NCBI RefSeq assembly: GCF_965214215.1
Contig: NZ_CBDCBD010000003.1
Coordinates: forward strand, 2,666,001-2,730,000
DNA length: 64,000 nucleotides
Direction of reading: 5' to 3'
From: Poriferisodalis sp965214215
GTDB taxonomy: Bacteria > Actinomycetota > Acidimicrobiia > Acidimicrobiales > Poriferisodalaceae
Part shown: in pieces, positions 34,356 through 42,583 of the stretch
Layout: each line of letters begins with the position of its first letter
How positions within the stretch are numbered: position 1 is the stretch's first letter
Position numbers and translations under genes: made by a program
Notes under the pieces: generated by a model
Database searches by the model: none
Told to the model about the DNA's origin: nothing
The model's input: the letters and a program-made list of their open reading frames with translations, nothing else

Positions 34356-35360
34356 GTGATCGACCTGCGCTCCGACACCGTTTCCCGCCCGACGCCCGGC
34401 ATGCGTGCCGCCATGGCCGCGGCCGAGGTCGGTGACGACGTTTGGGGCGACGACCCCACCGTCAACGAACTGGAGCGCTACACCGCCGAGCTGCTGGGCA
34501 AGCCGGCGGCGCTGTATGTGCCGAGCGGCACGCAGTCCAACTTGTGCGGGCTGCTGGCGCATTGCGAACGAGGCGACGAGTACATCGTCGGCCACCACGC
34601 CCATACCTACATGTACGAGGGCGGAGGTGCAGCCGTGCTGGGCAGCATTCAGCCCCAGCCGGTTCCCACCGACGAGACGGGCATGGTTGATCTCGCAGCC
34701 GCTGAGGAGGCAGTGAAGCCCGACAACAGCCATTTCGCCCGTACCCGTCTGCTGTGCCTCGAGAACACGACCGACGGCAAGGTACTAACCCCCGATCAGC
34801 ACCAACAAGCTCGCGACTTTGCCGACCGTCACAGCCTCGGGCTGCACCTCGACGGCGCTCGGCTGTGGAACGCAGCGATATCGCTGGGCCAGTCCCCCGC
34901 CGAGGTCGCCGCTCCGTTCGACACCGTGTCGGTGTGCCTGTCCAAGGGCTTGGGCGCCCCCGTCGGCTCGGTGCTGTGCGGCAGCGACGAGCTGGTGCGC
35001 AAGGCGCGCCGCTGGCGCAAAGTGCTGGGCGGCGGGATGCGTCAGGCCGGCATCATCGCTGCAGGCGGGCTGTACGCCCTGCAGCACCACATCGACCGGC
35101 TGGCCGACGACCACGCAAACGCGCAGCGACTCGCGGCAGGGCTCGCAGCCATCGAGGGCATCACGGTCACCGGCTGCAACACCAACATGGTGTTCTCACA
35201 GCTCGACCGGGACGATTCCACACTCGCCAAGCGAGTCGAAGGCCGGGGCGTGCTGGCTGACTGGCGTTTCGGCCGCTCCCGGATGGTGCTGCACCTCGAC
35301 GTCAGCGGGGCAGACGTCGACACCGCGCTGGAGGTCATAGCCGCCGAGCTGGCGGCATAA
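34356..35360 (+). CDS. Low-specificity threonine aldolase (PLP fold type I)
   Basis: A 334-residue PLP enzyme. IDLRSDTVSRPTPGM at the very N-terminus and VGDDVWGDDPTVNELE are threonine aldolase signatures. The PLP lysine is in VCLSKGLGAPVGS (~195). The active-site Asp/His region HLDGARLWNAA lies just before. The GTG at 34356 places the signature at residue 2; the longer frame starts inside the amidohydrolase gene. Cleaves L-threonine/allo-threonine to glycine and acetaldehyde. Pairing with a D-aminoacylase-like gene hints at amino-acid salvage. Confidence 0.9.
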   Translation: MIDLRSDTVSRPTPGMRAAMAAAEVGDDVWGDDPTVNELERYTAELLGKPAALYVPSGTQSNLCGLLAHCERGDEYIVGHHAHTYMYEGGGAAVLGSIQPQPVPTDETGMVDLAAAEEAVKPDNSHFARTRLLCLENTTDGKVLTPDQHQQARDFADRHSLGLHLDGARLWNAAISLGQSPAEVAAPFDTVSVCLSKGLGAPVGSVLCGSDELVRKARRWRKVLGGGMRQAGIIAAGGLYALQHHIDRLADDHANAQRLAAGLAAIEGITVTGCNTNMVFSQLDRDDSTLAKRVEGRGVLADWRFGRSRMVLHLDVSGADVDTALEVIAAELAA

Positions 35361-35375
35361 GCCCGGCTCGCAGTT

Positions 35376-37514
35376 TCAGTCGGCGACGAGTTCCCGATCC
35401 GCTGCCCGGGGCTCACACACGTAGTCGTCGAGATCGGCTTCTTTGGTCATGTCGAAGTAGTCGACATTGCGCCACGGCGAATTGACCACGATGCGGCCAG
35501 ACTCGTTGCGGTAGTAGCTGGTCATTCCGGGGTGCATCCAGACCATGTTCTCGTGAGCCTCGTCGACGCGGCGCCGGTAGTCGGCGTGCACCTCGGGACG
35601 CACTTCGACCGCGCCGAGCCCTCCAGCACACATCTTGCCGATCATGTCCATGATGTAGCGGACCTGCATCTCCACCACGAAGATGAGGCTGCCGCCGTGG
35701 CCGGGTTGCAGGTTCGGGCCGTAGAGGGTGAAGAAGTTCGGGAAGTCGGGCGTGACCGTTCCCAGGTAGGCGCTCGCGTCGTCGTCGCCCCACGATTCGC
35801 GCAGCGTCTTGCCCGAGCGGCCTGCCGCCTCGTAAGTGGTGATGAACCGCAGCACGTCGAAGCCCGTGGCGAGCACCAGCACATCGGCTTCGCGCTCGGC
35901 GCCGTCGGCGGTGCGAATGGTCTGTCCCGAGATCTCGGCGATGGGTTCGTCGACCAGCTCGACGCTGGATTTGCGCAGCATCCGGTACCAGCCGTTGTCC
36001 ATCAGCATCCGCTTGCCGAACGGCGGGTAGGTGGGCAGCACCTTGTCCAGCAGCTCATCGGCCCGGTCGCCGAGCTCGTCCTCGACGTAGCGCGTGAAGT
36101 ACTTGCGGTGGGCGTCGTTCTGAGCGTTGAGCGAACGTTCGGGGTGCTCCCAGTCGGGATCCTTCTGCAGGGCAGTGTGAATGCGGTCGTTGAACGTCCA
36201 CCCCAGCCGCACGCGGTACCACGCCCGGTACAGCGGCACCGCCTCGAACAGCGTGCGCATCGCATCGGGAACGGGCTTTCGGAACTGGTCGAACGGCGCA
36301 GCCCAGTGGTTGGAGCGCTGGTAGATCGTCAGCGATTCCACGTCGTCCTGAATTTCGGGACCGGTCTGCATGCAGCTCGCGCCATTGCCGACGATCGCCA
36401 CGCTCTTGCCCGCCAGATCGGCGTCGGCAGGCCAGCGCGCCGTGTGCCAGGTCTCGCCGCTCCACGTTTCCAGACCGTCGATATTGGGTCGGATCGGCGG
36501 GTTGAAGATGCCGGCAGCGCTGATGACAACGTTGGCCTCGATGATCTGCGTGGAGCCGTCGACGCCCTGGGCGTGCCCGTTGGCACCCGGTGCCGTGGCC
36601 GCGCCGTTGTCTCGGCGGCGCAGACCAGTCTCGTCGGGGGTAGCGCTGAGTCCGAGCCTGCCCGTCTCCCAACGGCCCTCGTTGTCGGTCACATGGCGCA
36701 CCTCGGCGCGCCAGACCTGCCGCTCGGCGTCGTAGCTGATGCGCTCGACTGACGTGTTGAAGCGAATGGAACGCCTCACATCGAAGTCGTCAGCCACCTT
36801 CTCGAGATAGCCGTGCAGCTCGTCGCGCAGGCAGAAGTACATCTTCCAGTCGTGCGGGGCGAACGAATATGAGTACAGGTGGTTGGGCGTGTCCACGCCA
36901 GCACCGGGATAGCGGTTCTCCCACCACACCCCGCCGACCGTGCCGTTGCGCTCGACAACTTCGTAAGGCACGCCCGCCTCTTTGAGATTGATGGCGGCGC
37001 ACAGCCCTGAAGCACCGGCGCCGATCACCAGCACCTTGAAGCCAGGCGGGACGTTGATCGGATCGTGATCCAGGAACTTGGCGAGCCCGAGCTGCGCAGC
37101 GGTGAACGCGCCGTACTCGTCGGGCACATGCTCACCCATAGCTGTACTGAGCATCCGGGTGATAAGCGCGTCGTCGGGTTCGGGTATCACCATCGGGCGC
37201 CCGTCACGCCATGCCGAGATGGCTTCGAGGGCCGCTTCCCGCACTTCGGTCTGGTGCTCGGGAGCGAGGCCGCCGGTGTCGTTGTCGCCGAGTCCAGGCT
37301 CACGCCTAGGCCGGTACGGCTCTTCCAGCCAATGCAGCTCACCGGTCATCTGGACCAGAACCATCAGCAATGTCGGGATGTTGGCAACCCCAACAGCGGC
37401 AGCGAGCGTCTCGTCATCCACATCAGGACGGCCGGCGGCGGTCGGAGCGCCGAATTGCGACACTCGAGCACCATTCGAATCCTTCGCTGCGTTCGATCCA
37501 CTCACCTGCGACAT
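35376..37514 (-). CDS. Baeyer-Villiger-type flavin monooxygenase with N-terminal extension
   Basis: A 712-residue protein. After a ~150-residue helical N-terminal extension comes the FAD Rossmann motif VLVIGAGASGLCAA. GGVWWENRYPGAGVDTPNHLYSYSF is typical of class B monooxygenases. The BVMO fingerprint is slightly altered: WSGETWHTARW with Trp in place of the first Phe. It is followed by the NADPH Rossmann motif VAIVGNGAS. C-terminal LATGFDVLRF and TLYGPNLQPGHGGS complete the family pattern. It inserts oxygen next to a ketone; extended forms include steroid and large-ketone monooxygenases. Substrate is unknown. Confidence 0.88.
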   Translation of the reverse strand: MSQVSGSNAAKDSNGARVSQFGAPTAAGRPDVDDETLAAAVGVANIPTLLMVLVQMTGELHWLEEPYRPRREPGLGDNDTGGLAPEHQTEVREAALEAISAWRDGRPMVIPEPDDALITRMLSTAMGEHVPDEYGAFTAAQLGLAKFLDHDPINVPPGFKVLVIGAGASGLCAAINLKEAGVPYEVVERNGTVGGVWWENRYPGAGVDTPNHLYSYSFAPHDWKMYFCLRDELHGYLEKVADDFDVRRSIRFNTSVERISYDAERQVWRAEVRHVTDNEGRWETGRLGLSATPDETGLRRRDNGAATAPGANGHAQGVDGSTQIIEANVVISAAGIFNPPIRPNIDGLETWSGETWHTARWPADADLAGKSVAIVGNGASCMQTGPEIQDDVESLTIYQRSNHWAAPFDQFRKPVPDAMRTLFEAVPLYRAWYRVRLGWTFNDRIHTALQKDPDWEHPERSLNAQNDAHRKYFTRYVEDELGDRADELLDKVLPTYPPFGKRMLMDNGWYRMLRKSSVELVDEPIAEISGQTIRTADGAEREADVLVLATGFDVLRFITTYEAAGRSGKTLRESWGDDDASAYLGTVTPDFPNFFTLYGPNLQPGHGGSLIFVVEMQVRYIMDMIGKMCAGGLGAVEVRPEVHADYRRRVDEAHENMVWMHPGMTSYYRNESGRIVVNSPWRNVDYFDMTKEADLDDYVCEPRAADRELVAD

Positions 37515-37556
37515 CGCTCCCCCTCTGCCGACCGCCAGCGTAGGGCCAGGTGCCGC

Positions 37557-38060
37557 TCAGTTCTGCTTGGCGAGCTCGCCGCGCAGGTGGTGCAACAACT
37601 CGCCGTGTCCGACGGCGGCCATCCACAGCTCGGAGATCAGCGAAGGCCCTCCATTTGTTCCCAGCCCGACAACGCTCAGCTCGCGCCGCACTGATGTCAC
37701 TTCCTTGGCCGTCGGAGTCATGCCCACTTCTTCGCTTCGCAGCTCAATGACGAGACCGTCCTCGGTAACGCGCACGGTGCCCAGGTGGATCTCGGTGACG
37801 CCTGACGGCTGCGCCAGGGTGAGTTCGAGCTCACCGCCTGGCAGCGCTCGGATATACCCGGCCTCGGAGTGCAATGGCTCACCGGTGGCGCTGTTGCGTG
37901 TGCGCTGAATCATCGACACGAACGGCTTGCCCACGTGGGCGAACGTCAGTTCCTCGATGTAGGCAAAGTCGTCGATGGAGGGGTACTGGCCGGTGCCGTC
38001 GCCTTGCCAGGTTCCCAGCAGCGGGGCAAGCGGTTCGCACTGCGGGTGCAGATCAGCCAT
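37557..38060 (-). CDS. Nitrobindin-like heme-binding beta-barrel protein (THAP4/DUF1794 family)
   Basis: A 167-residue all-beta protein. LLGTWQGDGTGQYPSIDDFAYIEEL at residues ~13-37 is the nitrobindin signature (G-T-W-x-G-x-G-x-G-x-Y-P). The axial heme histidine is expected near the C-terminus, where LLHHLRGEL is found. Family members bind ferric heme and react with nitric oxide or peroxynitrite. Lies 43 bases upstream of, and on the same strand as, the BVMO gene. Confidence 0.85.
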   Translation of the reverse strand: MADLHPQCEPLAPLLGTWQGDGTGQYPSIDDFAYIEELTFAHVGKPFVSMIQRTRNSATGEPLHSEAGYIRALPGGELELTLAQPSGVTEIHLGTVRVTEDGLVIELRSEEVGMTPTAKEVTSVRRELSVVGLGTNGGPSLISELWMAAVGHGELLHHLRGELAKQN

Positions 38061-38112
38061 TCCCGCAACCTAGTGGGCGCACCTGTCGAGGCGGCCTCTA
38101 AGGTCTGCCGCC

Positions 38113-38463
38113 ATGAGCGGAACCATCGAAGTCGGATTCACCACCAGCGAGACCCACCGGGTCACCGATGAGATGTCTCCACCGCACCTGCCGAACAAGG
38201 TGCTGTCCACGCCCGACATGGTGCGCCTCATCGAAGGCACGTGCCTGTTCGGCGTGCAGCCTCTGCTCGAGGAGAATCAGACCACGGTGGGGATTCACAT
38301 CTGCGTGAGCCACCAAGCCGCTGTGTCCTCCGGCGAAGACGTCGTCGTGACCGGTGAGATCAGCGAAGTCGACCGTCGCCGCTTGATCTTCGACATCAAG
38401 GTCACCCACGGTGACACCCTCATCTCCGAAGGAACACACCAGCGGTTCATCGTCGGCGGCTAA
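38113..38463 (+). CDS. Hotdog-fold thioesterase-like protein (FlK family)
   Basis: A 116-residue hotdog protein. VLSTPDMVRLIEGTCLFGVQPLLEENQTTVG with VSHQAAVSSGEDV matches fluoroacetyl-CoA-thioesterase-like (FlK) proteins: T near residue 34, E near 42 and H near 66 are at the expected catalytic positions. The physiological substrate is probably another short acyl-CoA. It diverges from the nitrobindin gene by 52 bases and converges with the redoxin gene across a repeat element. Confidence 0.75.
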   Translation: MSGTIEVGFTTSETHRVTDEMSPPHLPNKVLSTPDMVRLIEGTCLFGVQPLLEENQTTVGIHICVSHQAAVSSGEDVVVTGEISEVDRRRLIFDIKVTHGDTLISEGTHQRFIVGG

Positions 38464-38468
38464 GGAGC

Positions 38469-38577
38469 AGCGCGGGTAGGTGCGCCCGCCGTGGAGGCGG
38501 CAGAACCCTGTGCTCCAGCGATCCAGCAGGTCGCAACGTCGCAGAGTCTCCTGCCGCCTCCACAGCTATGGCATCTG
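38469..38577 (+). repeat. Dispersed repeat A, copy 1 (hairpin-forming)
   Basis: About 109 bp, with a second copy at 46936-47044 on the other strand. Thirteen-base perfect terminal arms (GTGGAGGCGGCAG at 38491 and CTGCCGCCTCCAC ending 38563) enclose an inner hairpin GCGATCC-AGCA-GGTCGC. The core from GCGATCCAGCAGGTCGCAAC to CTCCTGCCGC is nearly identical in the two copies. It sits between two convergent genes and could also act as a terminator. Confidence 0.75.
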
Positions 38578-38610
38578 TGCCTACTGGCTCAAGTTCTCAG
38601 CGCCGGGTTG

Positions 38611-39093
38611 CTATCGCTGTTGCTGGCGCTGGACGAAGCGAATGATCCGCATGGTGTCTTGGGCCGTGATTCGACCGATGGGACCGGTCGAGTAGCACGC
38701 CTGTGCCACTTTGCCCCCTGGTGCCAGCACGAACCCGGTGGCATGCAGGATGCCGCGCTTGGCCTCGGTGAAGGCCCCCGTAAGGTCAGATATCTCGTCG
38801 GCGTCGGCGCTGTGCAGCATCCGCACCGGGCCGAGTTGCAGGTTGTCGGCGAGGCGTTGGGTGGTGTCCTTGTCGTCAATCGACAGCGCTACGACGCTGG
38901 CGCCCAGCATCTTCAGCAGTGATGCGGTGCCGTTGAAGTCAACCAACTGTTGACGGCAGTACGGTCACCAGTGGCCCCGGTACATCAGCACGACGCCCCA
39001 GCCGTCGCCGAAAACCTCGGGAATAGTGACATCGTTGTCATCGAGATCCGTCAGCGTGAGGACAGGAAACGTGTCTCCGGTGTCGAGCTTCAT
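38611..39093 (-). CDS. Redoxin-like (AhpC/TSA) selenoprotein with UGA-encoded residue 43
   Basis: Read through the TGA at 38965-38967, the frame gives 160 residues of one continuous thioredoxin-fold redoxin. MKLDTGDTFPVLTLTDLDD begins it; then comes GVVLMYRGHW-U-PYCRQQLVDFN, a full central domain, and GFVLAPGGKVAQACYSTGPIGR. The UGA lies exactly where homologues have the first Cys of the WCPYC active site, making a UxxC redox motif; UGA followed by C is a poor terminator. A hairpin starts ten bases downstream (listed separately). The ATG at 39093 has AGGAGG ten bases upstream. Simple gene calling would give a 42-codon stub and a TTG-started 111-residue fragment. Sel genes are not in this window. 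The alternative is a nonsense mutation. Confidence 0.72.
38928..38967 (-). promoter_or_regulatory. Putative bacterial SECIS hairpin following the in-frame UGA
   Basis: On the coding strand the UGA (38967-38965) is followed by ten bases. Then comes the perfect stem GUCAAC (38954-38949), loop AGUUG, and GUUGAC (38943-38938). Outer bases UGCC (38958-38955) and GGCA (38931-38928) can extend the helix past a six-base bulge. Position and size fit the SelB-binding hairpins that bacteria place directly after Sec UGA codons; the loop contains guanines. Confidence 0.62.
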
Positions 39094-39273
39094 CGTGGGT
39101 GCGCCTCCTGGTCGCTGGGCCAGTCCCAACGCTAGTGCGGCACCCGGTTCGCGGGCCGCCATGCCCCCGATACGGCCGGCGCCGCTGCGTTGTTCGGTGA
39201 GTCCATTTCGCGCGCCGGCGGTGTGGCAATACTGGTGGACGGCGCGGATGTACGCGAGCGGGGGGCGTAGATC

Positions 39274-40410
39274 ATGATCGAATGGCTCGGTATCGACCAT
39301 CTGTTCAAGTTGTCCGCCGGCGAGGCGGTGCTGGGCTTCTTGACGCCGCTGATCGTCTGCGCTGCGGTGTTCGTTGTGCACATGATCCTGCCCGCCCGGA
39401 GGGTGACGGGCTACGCCACCAACCGCGAGACCGGTGAGCCCCGCACCTACCGCCTCAATGGCGTGCTGGTGTTCGCTCTGGCGCACCTCGTGTGGGCATT
39501 TGAGCTCACCGGCATGCCGCGCGACTGGTTCTACCGGTCGACCATGTACGCCATCTTGGGCGGGTTCGTCACGGCCGTCATCGCCAACACCATCGTGGTG
39601 TTCACCCAGCCCGAGGGCACCCAGAAGAACCGGTTGCTGGCGTGGTGGTTCGGCCGAGCGCAGGAGATGCAGTTCTTCAACAACCGCTTCGACCTCAAGA
39701 TGTACTTCTACATCGTCGGCGGCACGATGCTGTCGCTCAACGCGTGGTCCGGTGCGGCGTGGCACATCGACGCAGTCGACGATGTCAACCCTGGCTTGAT
39801 CCTGTATGTCGCCATCAACTCCTTCTACGTCTTCGACTACTTCGTGTGGGAACGGGTTCAGCTGTACACCTACGACCTCATCCACGAGAACGTCGGATTC
39901 AAGCTCGTCTGGGGCGGGCCGTTCGTCTGGGGCTGGATGTTCGTGCTGCCGCTGTGGGGCCTGGCGCCGATTGCCGACCCGGGATTCTCCGGCGGCCCGA
40001 TGTACCTCTGGCTGATCGGCACCGCAGCACTGTTCTTGGTGGGCTGGACGATCTCGCGCGGCTCCAACATGCAGAAGTACACTTTCAAGCGCTGGCCCGA
40101 GCGAAAGTTCCTCGGCATCATCGAGCCTGAGGTGATCGAAGCCGGCGACCGCAAGATCCTGTGCAGCGGGTTCTGGGGCAAGGCGCGGCACTTCGGCTAC
40201 TTCGGCGAAGGCCTCTACGGAATTTCCATGGCGCTGGCATTTGGGCACTTCACCAACTTGTGGTCCTGGACGTACGCGGTGATGATCGTGATCTTCTTCG
40301 TTCCTCGCCAGTTCGAGGACGACAGGCAATGCGCCGAGAAGTACGGCGAAGAGAAGTGGGCTGAATACCAGGCCCGAGTCCCCTACCGGATCATCCCGGG
40401 CATCTTCTAG
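39274..40410 (+). CDS. ERG4/ERG24-family sterol reductase homologue, copy 1
   Basis: A 378-residue protein with about eight to ten membrane helices. FDLKMYFYIVGG (~150), LCSGFWGKARHFGYFGEGLYG (~305), and the C-terminal CAEKYGEEKWAEYQARVPYRIIPGIF match sterol C14/C24/7-dehydrocholesterol reductases. The canonical RHxNYxGE/D is changed to RHFGYFGE here. In eukaryotes these enzymes use NADPH to reduce sterol double bonds. The substrate in this organism, sterol or another isoprenoid, is unknown. Copy 2 follows after 39 bases; the two are strongly similar end to end, so this is a tandem duplication. Confidence 0.75.
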   Translation: MIEWLGIDHLFKLSAGEAVLGFLTPLIVCAAVFVVHMILPARRVTGYATNRETGEPRTYRLNGVLVFALAHLVWAFELTGMPRDWFYRSTMYAILGGFVTAVIANTIVVFTQPEGTQKNRLLAWWFGRAQEMQFFNNRFDLKMYFYIVGGTMLSLNAWSGAAWHIDAVDDVNPGLILYVAINSFYVFDYFVWERVQLYTYDLIHENVGFKLVWGGPFVWGWMFVLPLWGLAPIADPGFSGGPMYLWLIGTAALFLVGWTISRGSNMQKYTFKRWPERKFLGIIEPEVIEAGDRKILCSGFWGKARHFGYFGEGLYGISMALAFGHFTNLWSWTYAVMIVIFFVPRQFEDDRQCAEKYGEEKWAEYQARVPYRIIPGIF

Positions 40411-40449
40411 CGGCGGTCGGCTGCCCCGGCAGCGGGAAGGAAGCCACCG

Positions 40450-41583
40450 ATGTTCGAGTGGCTCGGCATTGGGCACTTGGTCAAGCTGACAGCGGGCGAG
40501 GCGGTGCTGGGGTTTCTCACACCGCTGTTCGTGTTTGTCGCCTTCTTCGTGCTGCAGTTGGTGCTGCCCGCAAAGCGCGTCCCCGGCTACGTCGTCGACA
40601 GCGAGACCGGCCAGCCCCGCAGCTACCGGCTCAACGGCTTGCTGGTGTTCGTCGTGGCCCAGGTGCTGTGGTGGTTCGAGCTCACGGGCATGCCGCGCGA
40701 CTGGTTCTACCGCTCGTCGCTGTACGCCGTGGCCGGGGGCACGGTGCTTGCGGTCGTCATGACGCTGATTGCCGTGTTCAGCCAGCCCGAAGGAGACGTC
40801 CGCAGCAAGTTTTTGGCGTGCTGGCTCGGGCGCGCCCAAGAGATGCAGTTCTTCAACGACCGCATCGACCTAAAGATGTACTTCTACATCGTCGGCGGCA
40901 CGATGCTGTCGCTGAATGCCTTCTCTGGCGCGATCTGGCACTACGACAACTTCGACGACCCGAACCCGGGGGCCTATCTCTTCGCTGCGTTCTTCACGTT
41001 CTACGTGTTCGACTACTTCGTGTTCGAACGAGTGCAGCTCTACACCTACGACGTCATCTACGAGCGCCTCGGCTTCAAGATGTTCTGGGGGGCGCTCATC
41101 GTCTACGGCTGGATGTTCATCATCCCGATGTGGGGCATGGCCGCGCATGCCGACCCCTCGCACCCAGGCGCCTGGCGGTATCTCTGGCTGATCGTGACGC
41201 CGGTGCTGTTCGTCGTGGGCTGGTGCATCAGCCGTGGCGCCAACATGCAGAAGTACACCTTCAAGCGATGGCCTGAGCGCGCCTTCCTGGGCATCAAGCC
41301 AGAGATCATCGAGGCCGGCGAGCGCAAGATCCTGTGCAGCGGCTTTTGGGGCGCATCCCGGCATCCCAACTACCTCGGCGAGGGCTTCTACGGACTGGCC
41401 CTCGCCCTGAGCTGGGGCCACCTCGGCAATCTGTGGGCGTGGGTCTATTTCGGTTACGTCCTCGCTTTGTTCAGCTACCGGCAGATGGACGACGACAAGC
41501 GCTGCGCTGAGAAATACGGCCCCGACAAATGGGCGGAGTACCGGCGGCGAGTGCCCTACCGGATCATCCCTCGCATCTACTGA
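40450..41583 (+). CDS. ERG4/ERG24-family sterol reductase homologue, copy 2
   Basis: A 377-residue paralogue of the preceding gene. It keeps the more canonical motif SRHPNYLGEGFYG, with LCSGFWG before it, and the C-terminal DDKRCAEKYGPDKWAEYRRRVPYRIIPRIY. N-terminal MFEWLGIGHLVKLTAGEAVLGFLTPL parallels copy 1 residue by residue. Similarity runs the full length, with variable stretches at ~80-115 and ~170-240. Co-transcribed with copy 1. The two may act on different double bonds. Confidence 0.77.
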   Translation: MFEWLGIGHLVKLTAGEAVLGFLTPLFVFVAFFVLQLVLPAKRVPGYVVDSETGQPRSYRLNGLLVFVVAQVLWWFELTGMPRDWFYRSSLYAVAGGTVLAVVMTLIAVFSQPEGDVRSKFLACWLGRAQEMQFFNDRIDLKMYFYIVGGTMLSLNAFSGAIWHYDNFDDPNPGAYLFAAFFTFYVFDYFVFERVQLYTYDVIYERLGFKMFWGALIVYGWMFIIPMWGMAAHADPSHPGAWRYLWLIVTPVLFVVGWCISRGANMQKYTFKRWPERAFLGIKPEIIEAGERKILCSGFWGASRHPNYLGEGFYGLALALSWGHLGNLWAWVYFGYVLALFSYRQMDDDKRCAEKYGPDKWAEYRRRVPYRIIPRIY

Positions 41584-41606
41584 GAGAACCCGTCGGGGCG
41601 CTGGGG

Positions 41607-41680
41607 TGGGCGCTGCAGGACTCGAACCTGCGACCCCCTCCTTGTAAGGGAGGTGCTCTCGCCAGCTGAGCTAAGCGCCC
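41607..41680 (-). tRNA. tRNA-Val (anticodon UAC)
   Basis: Full cloverleaf of 73-74 nt: acceptor GGGCGCT/AGCGCCC, D stem GCTC/GAGC, anticodon stem CCTCC/GGAGG with loop CTTACAA (anticodon TAC), T arm GCAGG-TTCGAGT-CCTGC, discriminator A. CCA is not encoded. It lies on the minus strand between convergent genes. Confidence 0.95.
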
Positions 41681-41701
41681 CCGTCGGCCGGGTCTCGCAG
41701 G

Positions 41702-42451
41702 TTACCGGCGGTGGTGCTGGCCGTCGCCGTCGAGCAGGCTCGCAAGCTGCGCTGTGCTGGCGGCGATGGGCCCCCGACGCTCGCTGTGGCTGAGGTGGAA
41801 GAGTTCTTTGTCGCCGGCCTCGCCGGTCCATGCTCCTGCCTCGTCGCAGATCAGGATGCCTGCGGCATAATCCCAGACGCCGTGGTTGGCGTTGAGGTCG
41901 ATGTAGCCGTCGAGGCGGCCGCAGGCGACCGCACACAGATCCAGCGCCGCCGAGCCGAGCACCCGTACCTGCCACACCGCCATGTCGGGGCTGGGACGTC
42001 CTGAAACGCCGATGACGGCACGCCCCCCGGTCTCACGACCGCTGGGGCTGATGGGCCGGCCATTCCGGTAGGCGCGGCCGCCGGCTGTGGCCGTGAATTC
42101 CTCGCCCGACACGAGGTGGCGCACGAGACCCGCCACCGGTGCAAGCCCGTCGACGACACAGAGGCTGATGCAGTAGTGCGGGATGCCACGGGAGGCATTG
42201 GTGGAGCCGTCGACCGGATCCACGATGACAGTCTCGTCGCCCGAGCCAGAGCGCAGGCCGGACTCCTCGCTCAGCACACCCACGCCTGCCGCGTCGAGCA
42301 CCTCGAGCGCTGCTGCGTCGGCGACCTGGTCCAGCGCATATTGATCGGGACGGTCACCTCCGTCGTGCCAGCGATCGAATGTGCTGAGCGCTGCCTGCAC
42401 CGCGTCCGCAGTGTCTTGCAGCAGGCCGAGCCAGTCGCCGACGGCCGTCAT
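41702..42451 (-). CDS. Inositol monophosphatase-family phosphatase
   Basis: A 249-residue Mg-dependent phosphatase. Metal ligands lie in LSEESG (~residue 62), IVDPVDGSTNASRG (~75-88) and the C-terminal GVWDYAAG (~200). Substrates in the family include inositol-1-phosphate, histidinol phosphate, fructose-1,6-bisphosphate and PAP; nothing here discriminates. The ATG at 42451 is listed; a GTG at 42502 would add 17 residues. Lies directly upstream of the tRNA on the same strand. Confidence 0.85.
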   Translation of the reverse strand: MTAVGDWLGLLQDTADAVQAALSTFDRWHDGGDRPDQYALDQVADAAALEVLDAAGVGVLSEESGLRSGSGDETVIVDPVDGSTNASRGIPHYCISLCVVDGLAPVAGLVRHLVSGEEFTATAGGRAYRNGRPISPSGRETGGRAVIGVSGRPSPDMAVWQVRVLGSAALDLCAVACGRLDGYIDLNANHGVWDYAAGILICDEAGAWTGEAGDKELFHLSHSERRGPIAASTAQLASLLDGDGQHHRR

Positions 42452-42583
42452 CGGGCCGAGACTAGCGACGGTTTGCTCGGCCGTTCTGGCATCGACAACC
42501 ACACCTGCAGTATTCGGTCGAGCCGTGCCGTTCGGGGCTATAGCCTCCGCGCATCATCTCAGCGCCCCGTGGGGAGTGTCCCG

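Noticed and set aside
35532..36752. A 406-codon plus-strand frame opposite the monooxygenase gene
   Set aside because: His/Val/Arg-rich shadow of the BVMO gene on the other strand with no domain.
38965..40839. A 624-codon minus-strand frame ending at the in-frame TGA
   Set aside because: Most of it is antisense to the two sterol reductase genes; only the last 42 codons before the TGA (from ATG 39093) are real, as the N-terminus of the redoxin.
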